Made by a program: the position numbers and the translations under genes. A stretch of DNA of 64,000 nucleotides from CADEDH01 sp047974625 (GTDB taxonomy: Bacteria; Actinomycetota; Acidimicrobiia; Acidimicrobiales; SZUA-35): contig JBKECK010000054.1 of the NCBI GenBank assembly GCA_047974625.1, positions 244,170 to 308,169 on the forward strand. The letters are read 5' to 3'. The stretch's first letter is position 1; each line of letters starts with the position of its first letter. The notes below the pieces were generated by a model. It ran no database searches. It worked only from the letters and a program-made list of their open reading frames with translations, and had not been told where the DNA came from. Shown piece after piece: positions 56,153 to 63,797 of the stretch.

Positions 56153-56734
56153 ATGAACGTTGACGACGACCTCGATCGCAAGGTGCTCGCCGCGGTCGAG
56201 CGTCTCGGCCGGGCGCTCCGGGCCGCCCGCCAACAGGTCGCCACCCGCCATGAGCTGTCCCTTCTCGGTCTGAGTGTCGTCGAGACCCTCGCCGACGGGC
56301 GGGCCCGGCGGGTCGGTGACCTCGCGGCCGAGCTCGACGTGTCCCAGCCGACGGTCAGCGACGCCCTCTCCACCCTCGACAGGCGACAACTGGTGGCACG
56401 CGGACCGGACCCCAGCGACCTGCGCAGCACCCTCGTTTCCCTCACCGGTGCGGGCGCCGAGCTCGCTGAGGACATCGCCTCCGAGCTCGGGCCGGTCCTG
56501 GCCGCCGCGGCCGGCACGCCCTCGGAGCGGGCGACCACGCTGCGGGTCCTGCTCGGGGAGATCGCCCGGCTCCAACAGGCCGGGATCATCTCGGTGAATC
56601 GGAGCTGTCTCACCTGCCGGCACTACCAACCGCCCAGCGGTGGCGGCCAGGCCCGGTGCCTGCTGCTCGACACCGTGCTACGAGATCAGGACCTGCGCGT
56701 CGACTGCGGCGAACACGAGCTCGCCGGGCGCTGA
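56153..56734 (+). CDS. MarR-family regulator with C-terminal four-Cys tail
   Basis: A 193-aa winged-helix regulator: LSLLGLSVVETLADGRARRV, GDLAAELDVSQPTVSDALST (recognition helix), LDRRQLVARGPDPSDLRSTL (wing). Unlike typical MarR (about 150 aa) it has a tail with C152-x2-C155 (NRSCLTCRHYQPP), C169 and C185 (RVDCGEHE), a likely zinc or Fe-S site or redox switch. It follows the protoglobin after 33 bases, so it may be the operon's own repressor, reading thiol or gas status. Aligned relatives with CLTCRHY and CxxxH tails are known in actinobacteria, function unstudied to my knowledge. Confidence 0.88.
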   Translation: MNVDDDLDRKVLAAVERLGRALRAARQQVATRHELSLLGLSVVETLADGRARRVGDLAAELDVSQPTVSDALSTLDRRQLVARGPDPSDLRSTLVSLTGAGAELAEDIASELGPVLAAAAGTPSERATTLRVLLGEIARLQQAGIISVNRSCLTCRHYQPPSGGGQARCLLLDTVLRDQDLRVDCGEHELAGR

Positions 56735-56778
56735 CCGACCGGGTCATCGGATCGCTCCGAGCCGTGGGCGGCGTGGTT

Positions 56779-57384
56779 CTACGGTGTGGGGGCCGGCGGT
56801 GGAGCGTCGAGCACCCGTGGCCGGTATTCGACCATCTGGATGCCGCCGTCGAAGGTGCGCTGGTCGATCATCTCGAGCAGCACGTCGGGGTAGCCGTCGT
56901 AGATACGTTCGGCGCCGGTGGCGCCGGTGATGACGGGGAACACCACGACCCGGAACCGGTCGACGAGCCCAGCGGCCACCAGCGACCGCGCCAAGCTGAC
57001 GCTGCCCAGCGTCGACAGCACGCCTGACCCTTCCTGCTTCAGCCCCCGCACGGCCTCGACCGCGTCGCCGCGGACGAGCGCGGCGTTGGCCCACGACAGC
57101 GGTTCGTCGAGCGTCGAGGAGAACACCACCTTGGACGCTCGGGTGAGACCGTCGATCGTCTCCGCCTCGTCCGCGGTGCCCTGCTCGGCGCCCGATGGCG
57201 TGTCGCCGGCGGCGAAGCCCGACATCAGCCGGTAGGTGTTGGCCCCCAATAAGTAGGTGACCTTCGGCTGCCCGCCAAGCCAGCCGAGGTAGTCGGGGCT
57301 CTCCAGGCCCCACCAGCCGGGCCAGCCCTCCGCCGACGCGTACCCATCGAGCGAAGTCACGAAATCGACCACCAGCTCACGCAT
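56779..57384 (-). CDS. Dihydrofolate-reductase-like (RibD C-terminal domain) protein
   Basis: A 201-aa NADPH-dependent reductase-fold protein: MRELVVDFVTSLDGYASAEG, TYLLGANTYRLMSGFA, GSVSLARSLVAAGLVDRFRV, VFPVITGATGAERI. This family resembles DHFR and the RibD reductase domain but rarely has a known substrate. The ATG at 57384 follows purines GGACGTG. It is convergent with the MarR gene, and upstream on the same strand is the broken NADAR gene, perhaps its former operon partner. The C-terminal tail (LDAPPPAPTP) is disordered. Confidence 0.87.
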   Translation of the reverse strand: MRELVVDFVTSLDGYASAEGWPGWWGLESPDYLGWLGGQPKVTYLLGANTYRLMSGFAAGDTPSGAEQGTADEAETIDGLTRASKVVFSSTLDEPLSWANAALVRGDAVEAVRGLKQEGSGVLSTLGSVSLARSLVAAGLVDRFRVVVFPVITGATGAERIYDGYPDVLLEMIDQRTFDGGIQMVEYRPRVLDAPPPAPTP

Positions 57385-57429
57385 CACGTCCACCTCCGAG
57401 GTCGCCGTCGTCCGTCCCGCCGAAGGGCG

Positions 57430-57688
57430 GCTCGGGCCGATGGGTAGCCGACGCCGTCGATCTCGAAAACGTACCGATACCACTGGCTGAGGACATGAGC
57501 GCCGACATCCCCGGACGGTGGTGGCGTATGGCCCCAGAAGACGTATGGCCCCAGAAGAACAGGAACTCGGGCCGGTGACGGGTTCGTTCGGCCTCGAGGA
57601 ACTGGTCGACGGTCCAGCCCCCGTCGACGGGTGCCATCACCGTCGGGAGCCACACCTGGCCTGGGCCGTCAGCTACCCGAGGGGTCAT
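57430..57688 (-). pseudogene. NADAR (YbiA-like) protein, N-terminal fragment with a 17-bp duplication
   Basis: From ATG 57688: MTPRVADGPGQVWLPTVMAP, GWTVDQFLEAERTRHRPEFL, FFWGHT. Here a tandem duplication of 17 bases (TTCTGGGGCCATACGTC and TTCTGGGGCCATACGCC) shifts the frame. Skipping one copy gives FFWGHTPPPSGDVGAHVLSQ, WYRYVFEIDGVGYPSA, the N-terminal half of NADAR proteins (FxFFWGH, LSQWxxxxFxxDGxxYxxAEH). It then ends before the EH motif. NADAR enzymes hydrolyse ADP-ribose-derived or riboflavin intermediates, fitting the NAD-salvage neighbours. The start overlaps the NrtR-like stop. Confidence 0.75.
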
Positions 57689-58398
57689 CGGTTCGGCCGC
57701 ATCATGGGAGGGTCGAGGAGCTTCCCGGCGCCGGGGCGGTAGACGGTGGCGGGTGCTCCGCCGGCGGCACCGACTCGGCGGCGGCGGGTCCTGGTCACGA
57801 AGCCGGGCGTGGCGAGCACCTTGCGGCGGAAGTTGGCCCGTTCCAGGCCGCAGCCCCAGGTGGCCTCGTACACGTGCTGAAGTTCACCCAGGGTGAACTC
57901 GGATCCGGCCAGGGCGGTGGCCAAGGTGGTGTACTCAAGCTTGGAGCGGGCTCGTTCCACCCCCGCAGCCAGGATCTCGGCGTGATCGAACGCCAGCGGA
58001 CCGGCGAGCGCGTCCTCGACCCGGACCCAGTGGGCGGCGGCCGCATCGGTGCCCGGCGTCGGGTCGGGCCTGGCGGGAGACAGCGCCAGGTAGGCCACCG
58101 AAACCACCCGCATGCGGGGGTCACGATCAGGTTCGGCGAACGTGGCCAACTGCTCGAGGTGGACGCCGGCCAGGTCGGCCTCGGCCACGCCGGTCTCTTC
58201 CAGCAGTTCCCGGCCGGCGGCCGCGTCGACCGACTCGTCCGGCAGCACGAACCCGCCGGGGAGCGCCAGCGATCCGGCGAACGGTTCGGCACCCCGCTCG
58301 ATGAGCAGGACCGACAGGTGGTCGTCGACGGTGAGGACCACGATGTCGACGGTGACCGCGAACGGGGGAAAGGCGCGGGGATCGTAGGTCTCGGTCAC
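57685..58398 (-). CDS. nrtR: NrtR-like Nudix-domain transcriptional regulator
   Basis: A 237-aa protein. Residues 10-150 are a Nudix domain with a complete box (G-x5-E-x7-REL-L-EE-TG, from GFVLPDESV to RELLEETG). The remainder is a winged-helix domain: LATALAGSEFTLGELQHVYE, LERANFRRKVLATPGFV, RRRRVGAAGGAPATVYR. This two-domain plan is NrtR, a repressor sensing ADP-ribose, which in actinobacteria controls NAD salvage genes. The adjacent pnuC and nadR support that. GTG 58398 overlaps the pnuC stop. The complete Nudix box means it could also be catalytic, unlike some NrtR. Confidence 0.87.
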   Translation of the reverse strand: MTETYDPRAFPPFAVTVDIVVLTVDDHLSVLLIERGAEPFAGSLALPGGFVLPDESVDAAAGRELLEETGVAEADLAGVHLEQLATFAEPDRDPRMRVVSVAYLALSPARPDPTPGTDAAAAHWVRVEDALAGPLAFDHAEILAAGVERARSKLEYTTLATALAGSEFTLGELQHVYEATWGCGLERANFRRKVLATPGFVTRTRRRRVGAAGGAPATVYRPGAGKLLDPPMMRPNR

Positions 58399-59144
58399 GC
58401 CACACCATCCTTGTCGGCTCGGATCCACCGGGCCAGGCCGACGAAGGCCATCACCAGGAACAGCAGGTAGAGCGCGGCGAACATGTAGGCGCCGGTCGAC
58501 AGGTAGAGCCCGATGGCCGACACGTTGACCGGACCGATCCACAACCACCACGACTCGACCTTCTTGCGGGAGAGCAGCACCATGGCCAGCACCGACGCGG
58601 CGACGATCGACGCGTCCCAGTAGGTGTACAGGGCGTCTTCCCAGCCCGCGTCCAGGACCCACCCCAACCCGACCGTGGCCACGGCACCGGCCGAGAGCAC
58701 GAGGGCCCGCATCGGCCAGGTGAGGTGGGTAACCGTCAGCTCGGAATTGTCCTCTCCGCCGCGGGTCCACTGGGCCCACGCCCAGAACTGCACCGGCACG
58801 TAGTAGCCCCACTGGAGCCAGGTCTGGCCGACGAGGCCGATGTTGTGGAAGAACCAGCCCATCAGCACCACCGACACGATCCCCACCGGCATGGCCAGGA
58901 CGTTGCGTCGCTGGGTGATCCAGACCGACCAGAGCGAGGTCGCCGTGCCCGCGAACTCGACGACACCGGGTGTGGCCTCCGGCGCCCAGCGCCGGGTCCC
59001 CAACCAGTACAGCCAGCAGGCCGCCACCGACCCGGCCGCCGCGACCGCGGCCTGACGATGCTCCCACTGGCGGCCGAACCAGGGCGCCGACGGTGCGCTC
59101 GTCACGGTCGACACCGGCCGGGACTGCGGAACTTCGGTAGCCAT
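58395..59144 (-). CDS. pnuC: Nicotinamide riboside transporter PnuC
   Basis: A 249-aa membrane facilitator with about seven to eight helices. The PnuC signatures are VWITQRRNVLAMPVGIVSVV, LMGWFFHNIGLVGQTWLQWG, YYVPVQFWAWAQWTRGG and SWWLWIGPVNVSAIGLYLS. It imports nicotinamide riboside, trapped by phosphorylation by the NR-kinase domain of NadR, which is coded immediately upstream and overlaps by three bases. The stop overlaps the nrtR-like start. A 40-residue polar N-terminus precedes the first helix. Regulation by NrtR is likely but no operator was identified with confidence. Confidence 0.95.
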   Translation of the reverse strand: MATEVPQSRPVSTVTSAPSAPWFGRQWEHRQAAVAAAGSVAACWLYWLGTRRWAPEATPGVVEFAGTATSLWSVWITQRRNVLAMPVGIVSVVLMGWFFHNIGLVGQTWLQWGYYVPVQFWAWAQWTRGGEDNSELTVTHLTWPMRALVLSAGAVATVGLGWVLDAGWEDALYTYWDASIVAASVLAMVLLSRKKVESWWLWIGPVNVSAIGLYLSTGAYMFAALYLLFLVMAFVGLARWIRADKDGVA

Positions 59145-60194
59145 CAGATCAACTCCTCGAACTCGGCGACGGCTTCGATGGCGGCCAACGCCTTGGCCAC
59201 CCTCTGCTCGTGCGGTCCCGACAACACCACGACCTCGGCGCCGCTCGCCTGCGCCCGTCGCTCCATCGACGCCTGCATCCCGTCTCGGTGGGCTTCGGAC
59301 TCGCGGGTGCCGTCCTGCACCCACCCGAAGTCGGGGCGACACACGAGGTACAGATCGGGCACCCACCCCTCGGCCAGAGCATCCAGCCCAGGGTCGGCCC
59401 GGCCGAGATAGCGCTCGTGCCACACGGCGGTGACCAGAGCATCGGTGTCGGCGACGACCACCCCGTTGCCGGCCTTGCGGGCCAGGTCCTCCTCCAGACG
59501 CCGCTGGGCCTGGGCGGTCCGAACGAACTCATCCGATGACCAGGACTGATCACCGAGATGGCGGCGCCCCTCCCAGTACCAGCGGCCGCGTTCGGGAACC
59601 CAGACGGTGCCCAGCTCGGCCGCCAACGCCTCAGCCAGGGTCGACTTGCCCGACGATTCGGTTCCGATCGCCACCACCCGACGGGCGAGCCCGGCCCGCG
59701 CCGAGGGCACCAGCCACTCGAAGCTCGCTCGCAGATCGGCGCGCATCGCCGTGCCCGACACCGGGAACGTCGTCCGCTCCAGGTCGACGGTCACGTGCTC
59801 GGCCCATAAACGCCGCCCAGCCCGGGCCCCACTCCTCCGAGGTGAAGGCGAGGTCCGGCGGCTCGGGCAACACTTCCAGCGCTCGACGGGCCCACGGCTT
59901 GTTCGCCGCCGGCAGATCGTCCGGGGTGACGACGACCGACACGTTCCCCGGCGCCACGTCCTCGAGCCACTGGCGTCGCCGGTCGACGGGGATCGACTGG
60001 TCCGGGCGATCGCACAGCAGAACGAACAGGCGCTCGACGCTGGCCGCCCCATGCTCGATGAGGTACAAGTGCCCGACGTTGCCCGCTCCGATACCCGTAC
60101 CGCGACTCCCCCGGCTGGCTACCGTCGGGACATCGTCCTTCGTACCTAGCGAGACCCGACGATCGGGCGGCCTGCTGGACGCCTCGGTCGTCAT
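59144..60194 (-). pseudogene. nadR: NadR (NMN adenylyltransferase-like / ribosylnicotinamide kinase) broken by a frameshift
   Basis: Minus strand from about 60194. The N-terminal part has VGHLYLIEHGAASVERLFVL, CDRPDQSIPVD, LEDVAPGNVSVVV, TSEEWGPGWAAF. Near 59805 the frame changes to LWAEHVTVDLERTTFPVSGT, AMRADLRASFEWL, then an intact kinase with P-loop AIGTESSGKSTLAEALAAEL and VADTDALVTAVWHERYLG, ending at 59144. One inserted or missing base in the GGCGTTTATGG region explains the break. The opening (GIGAGNVGHLYL) has also lost the expected GKFxPPHxGH core. So the adenylyltransferase half is degenerate, while the kinase half could still be expressed from an internal start such as the ATG of MRADLRAS. 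Confidence 0.8.
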
Positions 60195-60407
60195 CGACGT
60201 CTGACAGTCAGCGTGTGGCTGCCCGAAGTCTGTCGCTCCACGACGCGCCGTAGGATCTGGCTACGGTCGGAGCATGACGCGCGAGCGGCCTTCGAGCTGG
60301 CGAACGTCCGACGAGGCCGAGACAGATAACTGCCGACCCCAGACCGCGTCAGATTGCCATCTGGTGGCGCGAGCACCCGTCCCCCGGCGCCAGGTTCGAG
60401 TCAGCGT

Positions 60408-60713
60408 GTGCCCGCTTCGCCGCGCCGCCGGGCGAGTGACAACAAGAATCGTCCGCTTCGGGCTCTGTTGGTCGGGGGTGCTCTCGCCTCGATGGCCGCC
60501 ATCGGGTTCGCGGCACTCGTCGGCGACGGCGGTAGGCGACCCTCATCAGAGGGTGGGGATCAGGAGTCGGTCACCAGGACGGCACTGATCACACCAGCCG
60601 ACGAGGATGGCTTCCTCCGAGGGGTCGGGCTTCGAGAAGCTGCGGTCACCGACCGGATCGCCCCGTCCACTCTCATCGACTTCGGCCTTCGAGCCTGCGA
60701 GTTGCGTGACTGA
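60408..60713 (+). CDS. Hypothetical membrane-anchored protein, DUF732-like
   Basis: A 101-aa protein from GTG 60408. A basic n-region (PRRRASDNKNRPLRALLVGG) leads to one hydrophobic helix (ALLVGGALASMAAIGFAALV, about 18-37), then a polar linker and a small domain DEDGFLRGVGLREAAVTDRI, LIDFGLRACELRD. The F-L-x(3)-G and A/G-x-x-ACxLxD pattern recalls the secreted DUF732 domain of mycobacteria, but it is short. A weak minus-strand frame overlaps, with poorer coding character. It may be a truncated copy. Flanks 60195-60407 and 60714-61115 contain nothing convincing apart from a CTGACAGTCAG palindrome at 60201-60211 near the nadR start. Confidence 0.45.
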   Translation: MPASPRRRASDNKNRPLRALLVGGALASMAAIGFAALVGDGGRRPSSEGGDQESVTRTALITPADEDGFLRGVGLREAAVTDRIAPSTLIDFGLRACELRD

Positions 60714-61115
60714 CATGTTTGGGGAAGTCGACCCGACCCCACAGAGCGTCTGGCCGGCGAGATCGCTGACGAAGTAGGTCATCTTGATCCGACGATGTCG
60801 CCGGCGCAGTGGCCAACGCAGCGTAGGGCACGCTCTGCGATGTGACCGTGGGGACCAGAAGCTCGGTGACTCCGAGCAGTTGAACGGCGCCCGAGTGCCG
60901 CAGCAGCAGGCGATGCCGAGTGACCGGGGCATCCGAAACGCCATCCCATCCCATGGCGGACGGGCGCAAGATCGACTGGACGACTGGGTGCTCGTCGCCG
61001 ACGGCAAGATCGCGGCGGCACCGCGCCGACACCACCCCACGGGACGCCAACGCCTCCATCCCTTCTGTTCGGCTGCCCGCCGCGGCCGCCGACGAGAAAC
61101 TGCACACAAAGAGAG

Positions 61116-61144
61116 TCGACATATGTTTAACCTCTGTCTACGAT
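61116..61144 (+). promoter_or_regulatory. Leaderless promoter for the RidA gene
   Basis: TCGACA at 61116-61121 and TACGAT at 61139-61144 are separated by exactly 17 bases, with the GTG start at 61151 seven bases after the -10. No ribosome-binding site precedes the GTG, consistent with a leaderless transcript. Confidence 0.6.
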
Positions 61145-61150
61145 GTCACC

Positions 61151-61657
61151 GTGTCGAACGACCTCACCCACGAGCAGCGCCTCACACAATCCGGCCTCGA
61201 GCTGCCCGCCGCCCTGCCCGCCTTCGGCCAGTACGTCCCCGCCGTCCTGCACCGTGACCACCTCTGGCTGGGCGGCCACTTCGGAACTCGGCCGGACGGA
61301 TCCCTCCACACCGGACGGTGCGGGCAGGACGCCACTGCCGCCGAGGCGCGCGACGCAGCACGGTCCGCCGCCATCAACATGCTGGCCACGGCACGAGACA
61401 CCCTCGGATCCCTCGACCGGGTCGAGCAGGTGGCTCAGCTGCACGGAGTCGTCAACGCCACACCAGATTTCGTCGAGCACACCTCGGTGATCGACGCGGC
61501 GTCCGACGTGCTCGTCGAGGTATTCGGCGAATCCGGCCGGCACACCCGTCTCGCCGTCGGTGTCGCCTCGCTCCCGGCGAACCTATTGGTCGAGATTCAG
61601 GCACTCTTCACCGTGGCCCCGTGGATCAGTGCCCCACCCCTCGACGATGAACGCTGA
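61151..61657 (+). CDS. RidA (YjgF/YER057c) family protein
   Basis: A 168-aa protein of the RidA superfamily, whose best known members deaminate reactive 2-aminoacrylate and related enamines. Visible blocks: GLELPAALPAFGQYVPAVLH, RDHLWLGGHFGTRPDGSLH, LNMLATARDTLGSLDRVEQV (here INMLATA), DVLVEVFGESGRHTRLAVGV, ASLPANLLVEIQALFTVA. The position of the catalytic Arg is occupied in GVASLPANLLVEIQ by other residues, so this belongs to a non-RidA subgroup (Rid-type) with uncertain chemistry. The start GTG fits the leaderless promoter. The last 11 bases overlap the CGNR regulator gene. Confidence 0.85.
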   Translation: MSNDLTHEQRLTQSGLELPAALPAFGQYVPAVLHRDHLWLGGHFGTRPDGSLHTGRCGQDATAAEARDAARSAAINMLATARDTLGSLDRVEQVAQLHGVVNATPDFVEHTSVIDAASDVLVEVFGESGRHTRLAVGVASLPANLLVEIQALFTVAPWISAPPLDDER

Positions 61658-62243
61658 TCGTGTGCCCGAGTTCCGGTTCGGCGGCCGGTTGTCGCTCGAC
61701 CTGACCTGGACCGTCCGATACCGCGCCGTGTGGCCGACCGAACTGCTCACGTCGCCCGACGACCTCAACGCCTGGCTGGACGCCGTGGGCCTCCCCGCCC
61801 CGGCGACGCCGACTGAGGGAGACCTGGCCGACGCACGGGCCCTGCGTGAGTCGATCTACCGAGCAGCCGGCGCCCTCATCGACGGACAGGTGATCGCTCC
61901 GGACGACCGGGACACGATCAACCACTGCGCGGCGAAGCCACCCCCGTCACCGGTGCTTCACACCGATGGCATGCGCCGCGTCGTCTCGCCGGAGGACCGA
62001 CGAGTACCGGCGGCGCTCAGCGCCATCGCTCGAGACGCCATCGATCTCCTTACCGCCCACGACGACCGACTCCGACGCTGCGAAGGACCGAGCTGCAGCC
62101 TCCTCTTCCACGACAGCTCCCGGCCGGGGACACGCCGCTGGTGCTCGACAAGCCGTTGCGGCAACAAGGTCAACACCAAGGCCTACCGCGTTCGGCGCAA
62201 CACCGCGACCGATGTGAGCTCCAGCGAGCAACGCTCTCGATAG
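61647..62243 (+). CDS. CGNR zinc-finger protein with ABATE domain (probable transcription regulator)
   Basis: A 198-aa protein. The N-terminal ABATE domain reads FRFGGRLSLDLTWTVRYRAV, LLTSPDDLNAWLDAVGL, ALRESIYRAAGALID. The C-terminal CGNR finger has CEGPSCSLLFHDSSRPGTRR, WCSTSRCGNKVNTKAYR with paired Cys ligands. CGNR proteins are thought to bind DNA as stress regulators. It starts inside the RidA gene (11-base overlap) and is therefore coupled to it. The gap 62244-62457 that follows shows no gene and separates it from the convergent reductase. Confidence 0.9.
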   Translation: MNADRVPEFRFGGRLSLDLTWTVRYRAVWPTELLTSPDDLNAWLDAVGLPAPATPTEGDLADARALRESIYRAAGALIDGQVIAPDDRDTINHCAAKPPPSPVLHTDGMRRVVSPEDRRVPAALSAIARDAIDLLTAHDDRLRRCEGPSCSLLFHDSSRPGTRRWCSTSRCGNKVNTKAYRVRRNTATDVSSSEQRSR

Positions 62244-62457
62244 CCGACGCCCCACCACAGCGACTGGAAGGGTGTTCAACAGCAGAAGGGGCTACACCCG
62301 GGCCGAGCACCCATGGCGTCAACCGCAGTGGCGATGTGCAGCTCGCCCGTGTCCGGCCTCCACCGGTCATCGAACACGGCCCTGTTCTCCGACCGGATCG
62401 GGGGGGAGCGGTCATCACCGGGACGAAGGTCCGCCGAGCGGTCGCCGCGACGCACCT

Positions 62458-63339
62458 TCAGGCTTCCGGGATCGGTCGGCCGAAGTTCTCCAGGGTGATG
62501 GCGTCCGGCTCGGGCCCGCCGCGGACCCCGGTGTCCAAGGCGTCGATGGCGGCGATCTGCTCGTCGGTGAGTTCGAAGTCGAACACGTCGAAGTTCTCCG
62601 CGATTCGTGTCGGGTTCGTCGATTTCGGGATGGCCGAGCGGCCCTGCTGGAGGTGCCAGCGCAGCATCACCTGTGCCGCCGATTTGGCGTGGGCTGTGGC
62701 GATGCTGCCGATCGTCGGGTTGTCCAGGGTGCTCGAATTCGTTCCGTCGCGGTAGAAGGTGATCCCGCCGATCGGTGACCACGCCTGGGTGAGGATCCCG
62801 TGTTCGGTGCCGGCGGCCTGAACCGTGCGCTGCTGGAAGTAGGGGTGGACTTCGATCTGGTTGACGGCTGGCACGATCGACGTTTCGGCGAGAAGGCGGT
62901 CGAGGTGTTCGACCATGAAGTTGCTGACCCCGATCGCGCGGACCTTTCCGTCGGCGAGCAACGCTTCGAGGGCACGGTAGGCGTCCAGGGTTCGGTCGAA
63001 CTCGCCGGGAAGTGCCTGGTGCAGGATCAACAGGTCGATCTGGTCCACGCCGAGCTTCGCTGCGCTCTTGTCGAACGCGTGGAGGGTCTCGTCGCCGCCG
63101 TAGTCGCTGATCCAGACCTTGGTTTCGACGAATACAGCGTCGCGGTCGATTCCAGATCGGCGGATGGCCTCGCCGACGCCGCGCTCGTTGGCGTAGGCGG
63201 CCGCGGTGTCGATATGCCGGTAGCCGGCTGCGAGTGCTGCTTCTACGGCGACCACTGTTTCATCCGGTGGGGTCTGGAAGACGCCGAAGCCGATGGCGGG
63301 GAGTTCGACGCCGTTGTTGAGGGTCAGGGTGGGACGCAT
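62458..63339 (-). CDS. Aldo/keto reductase (2,5-diketo-gluconate reductase-like)
   Basis: A 293-aa NADPH-dependent TIM barrel. The catalytic tetrad is visible: Asp in YRHIDTAAAYANE, Tyr in the same motif, Lys in VFVETKVWISDYG, His in LLILHQALPGEFD. Cofactor loop IPKSTNPTRIAENFDVF. Substrate unknown; AKR5-type enzymes reduce sugars and small aldehydes. The ATG at 63339 has no strong ribosome site. It reads away from the broken IS256 transposase. The gap between them has an 11-bp palindrome at 63453 that could be an operator. Confidence 0.93.
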   Translation of the reverse strand: MRPTLTLNNGVELPAIGFGVFQTPPDETVVAVEAALAAGYRHIDTAAAYANERGVGEAIRRSGIDRDAVFVETKVWISDYGGDETLHAFDKSAAKLGVDQIDLLILHQALPGEFDRTLDAYRALEALLADGKVRAIGVSNFMVEHLDRLLAETSIVPAVNQIEVHPYFQQRTVQAAGTEHGILTQAWSPIGGITFYRDGTNSSTLDNPTIGSIATAHAKSAAQVMLRWHLQQGRSAIPKSTNPTRIAENFDVFDFELTDEQIAAIDALDTGVRGGPEPDAITLENFGRPIPEA

Positions 63340-63452
63340 GAGAGAGGATCTTTCGGTGAAGTGAGGATGTGTGAGTCGTCGCCGCGCGACGGGGTCAGGA
63401 CCGGTCATCGAGCACGGGAGTGTCTTGGTCCTTGTGTAAGAGTGGGTATGGA

Positions 63453-63463
63453 TAGTTAAACTA
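63453..63463. promoter_or_regulatory. Palindrome TAGTTAAACTA, possible operator
   Basis: A perfect 11-base palindrome in an AT-rich 156-base gap between the aldo/keto reductase and the transposase relic. Such redox-inducible reductases are often controlled by HxlR, MarR or TetR repressors, none of which is adjacent here. It could equally belong to the insertion sequence end. Confidence 0.3.
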
Positions 63464-63495
63464 CACCATTGTATTTTACGAGGAGCGTGAAGATC

Positions 63496-63772
63496 ATGAC
63501 TGAAATTTCTGATGATGTTCTTGACGAGTTGTTGGCTGGGTACTCGAGCCCGGATGATTTGACTGGGCCGGATGGGTTGTTGAAGCAGTTGACGGCCCGG
63601 CTGATTGAACGGGTCTCTGATGGTGAGCTGACCGCTCATCTGGGGTATGAGAAGGGCGACCCTGCGGGGCGGGGGTCGGGGAACTCCCGGAACGGGTCAG
63701 CACCGCCGAAGACGTTGAAGACCCCGTCGGGTGAGGTCACGGTCCGGATCCCGCGGGACCGGGCTGGGACGG
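63496..63772 (+). pseudogene. IS256-family transposase, N-terminal fragment
   Basis: From ATG 63496 (AGGAG 11 bases upstream): LDELLAGYSSPDDLTGPDGL, LKQLTARLIERVSDGELTAH, LGYEKGDPAGRGSGNSRNGS, KTPSGEVTVRIPRDRAGT. This is the conserved IS256 mutator-type N-terminus with the LGY and GN.RNG blocks. At about 63772 the match stops in place of the expected FEP and the sequence becomes the antisense end of an ISL3-type element. The catalytic DDE domain is missing here. Confidence 0.88.
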
Positions 63773-63797
63773 GCCAACTGCTCGGTTCGTGGGTGGG

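Noticed and set aside
60546..61109. A minus-strand frame containing TYFVSDLAGQTLCGVGSTSP
   Set aside because: It overlaps the better-supported membrane protein at 60408-60713, has no start signal and no recognisable domain; coding character is confined to a short stretch.
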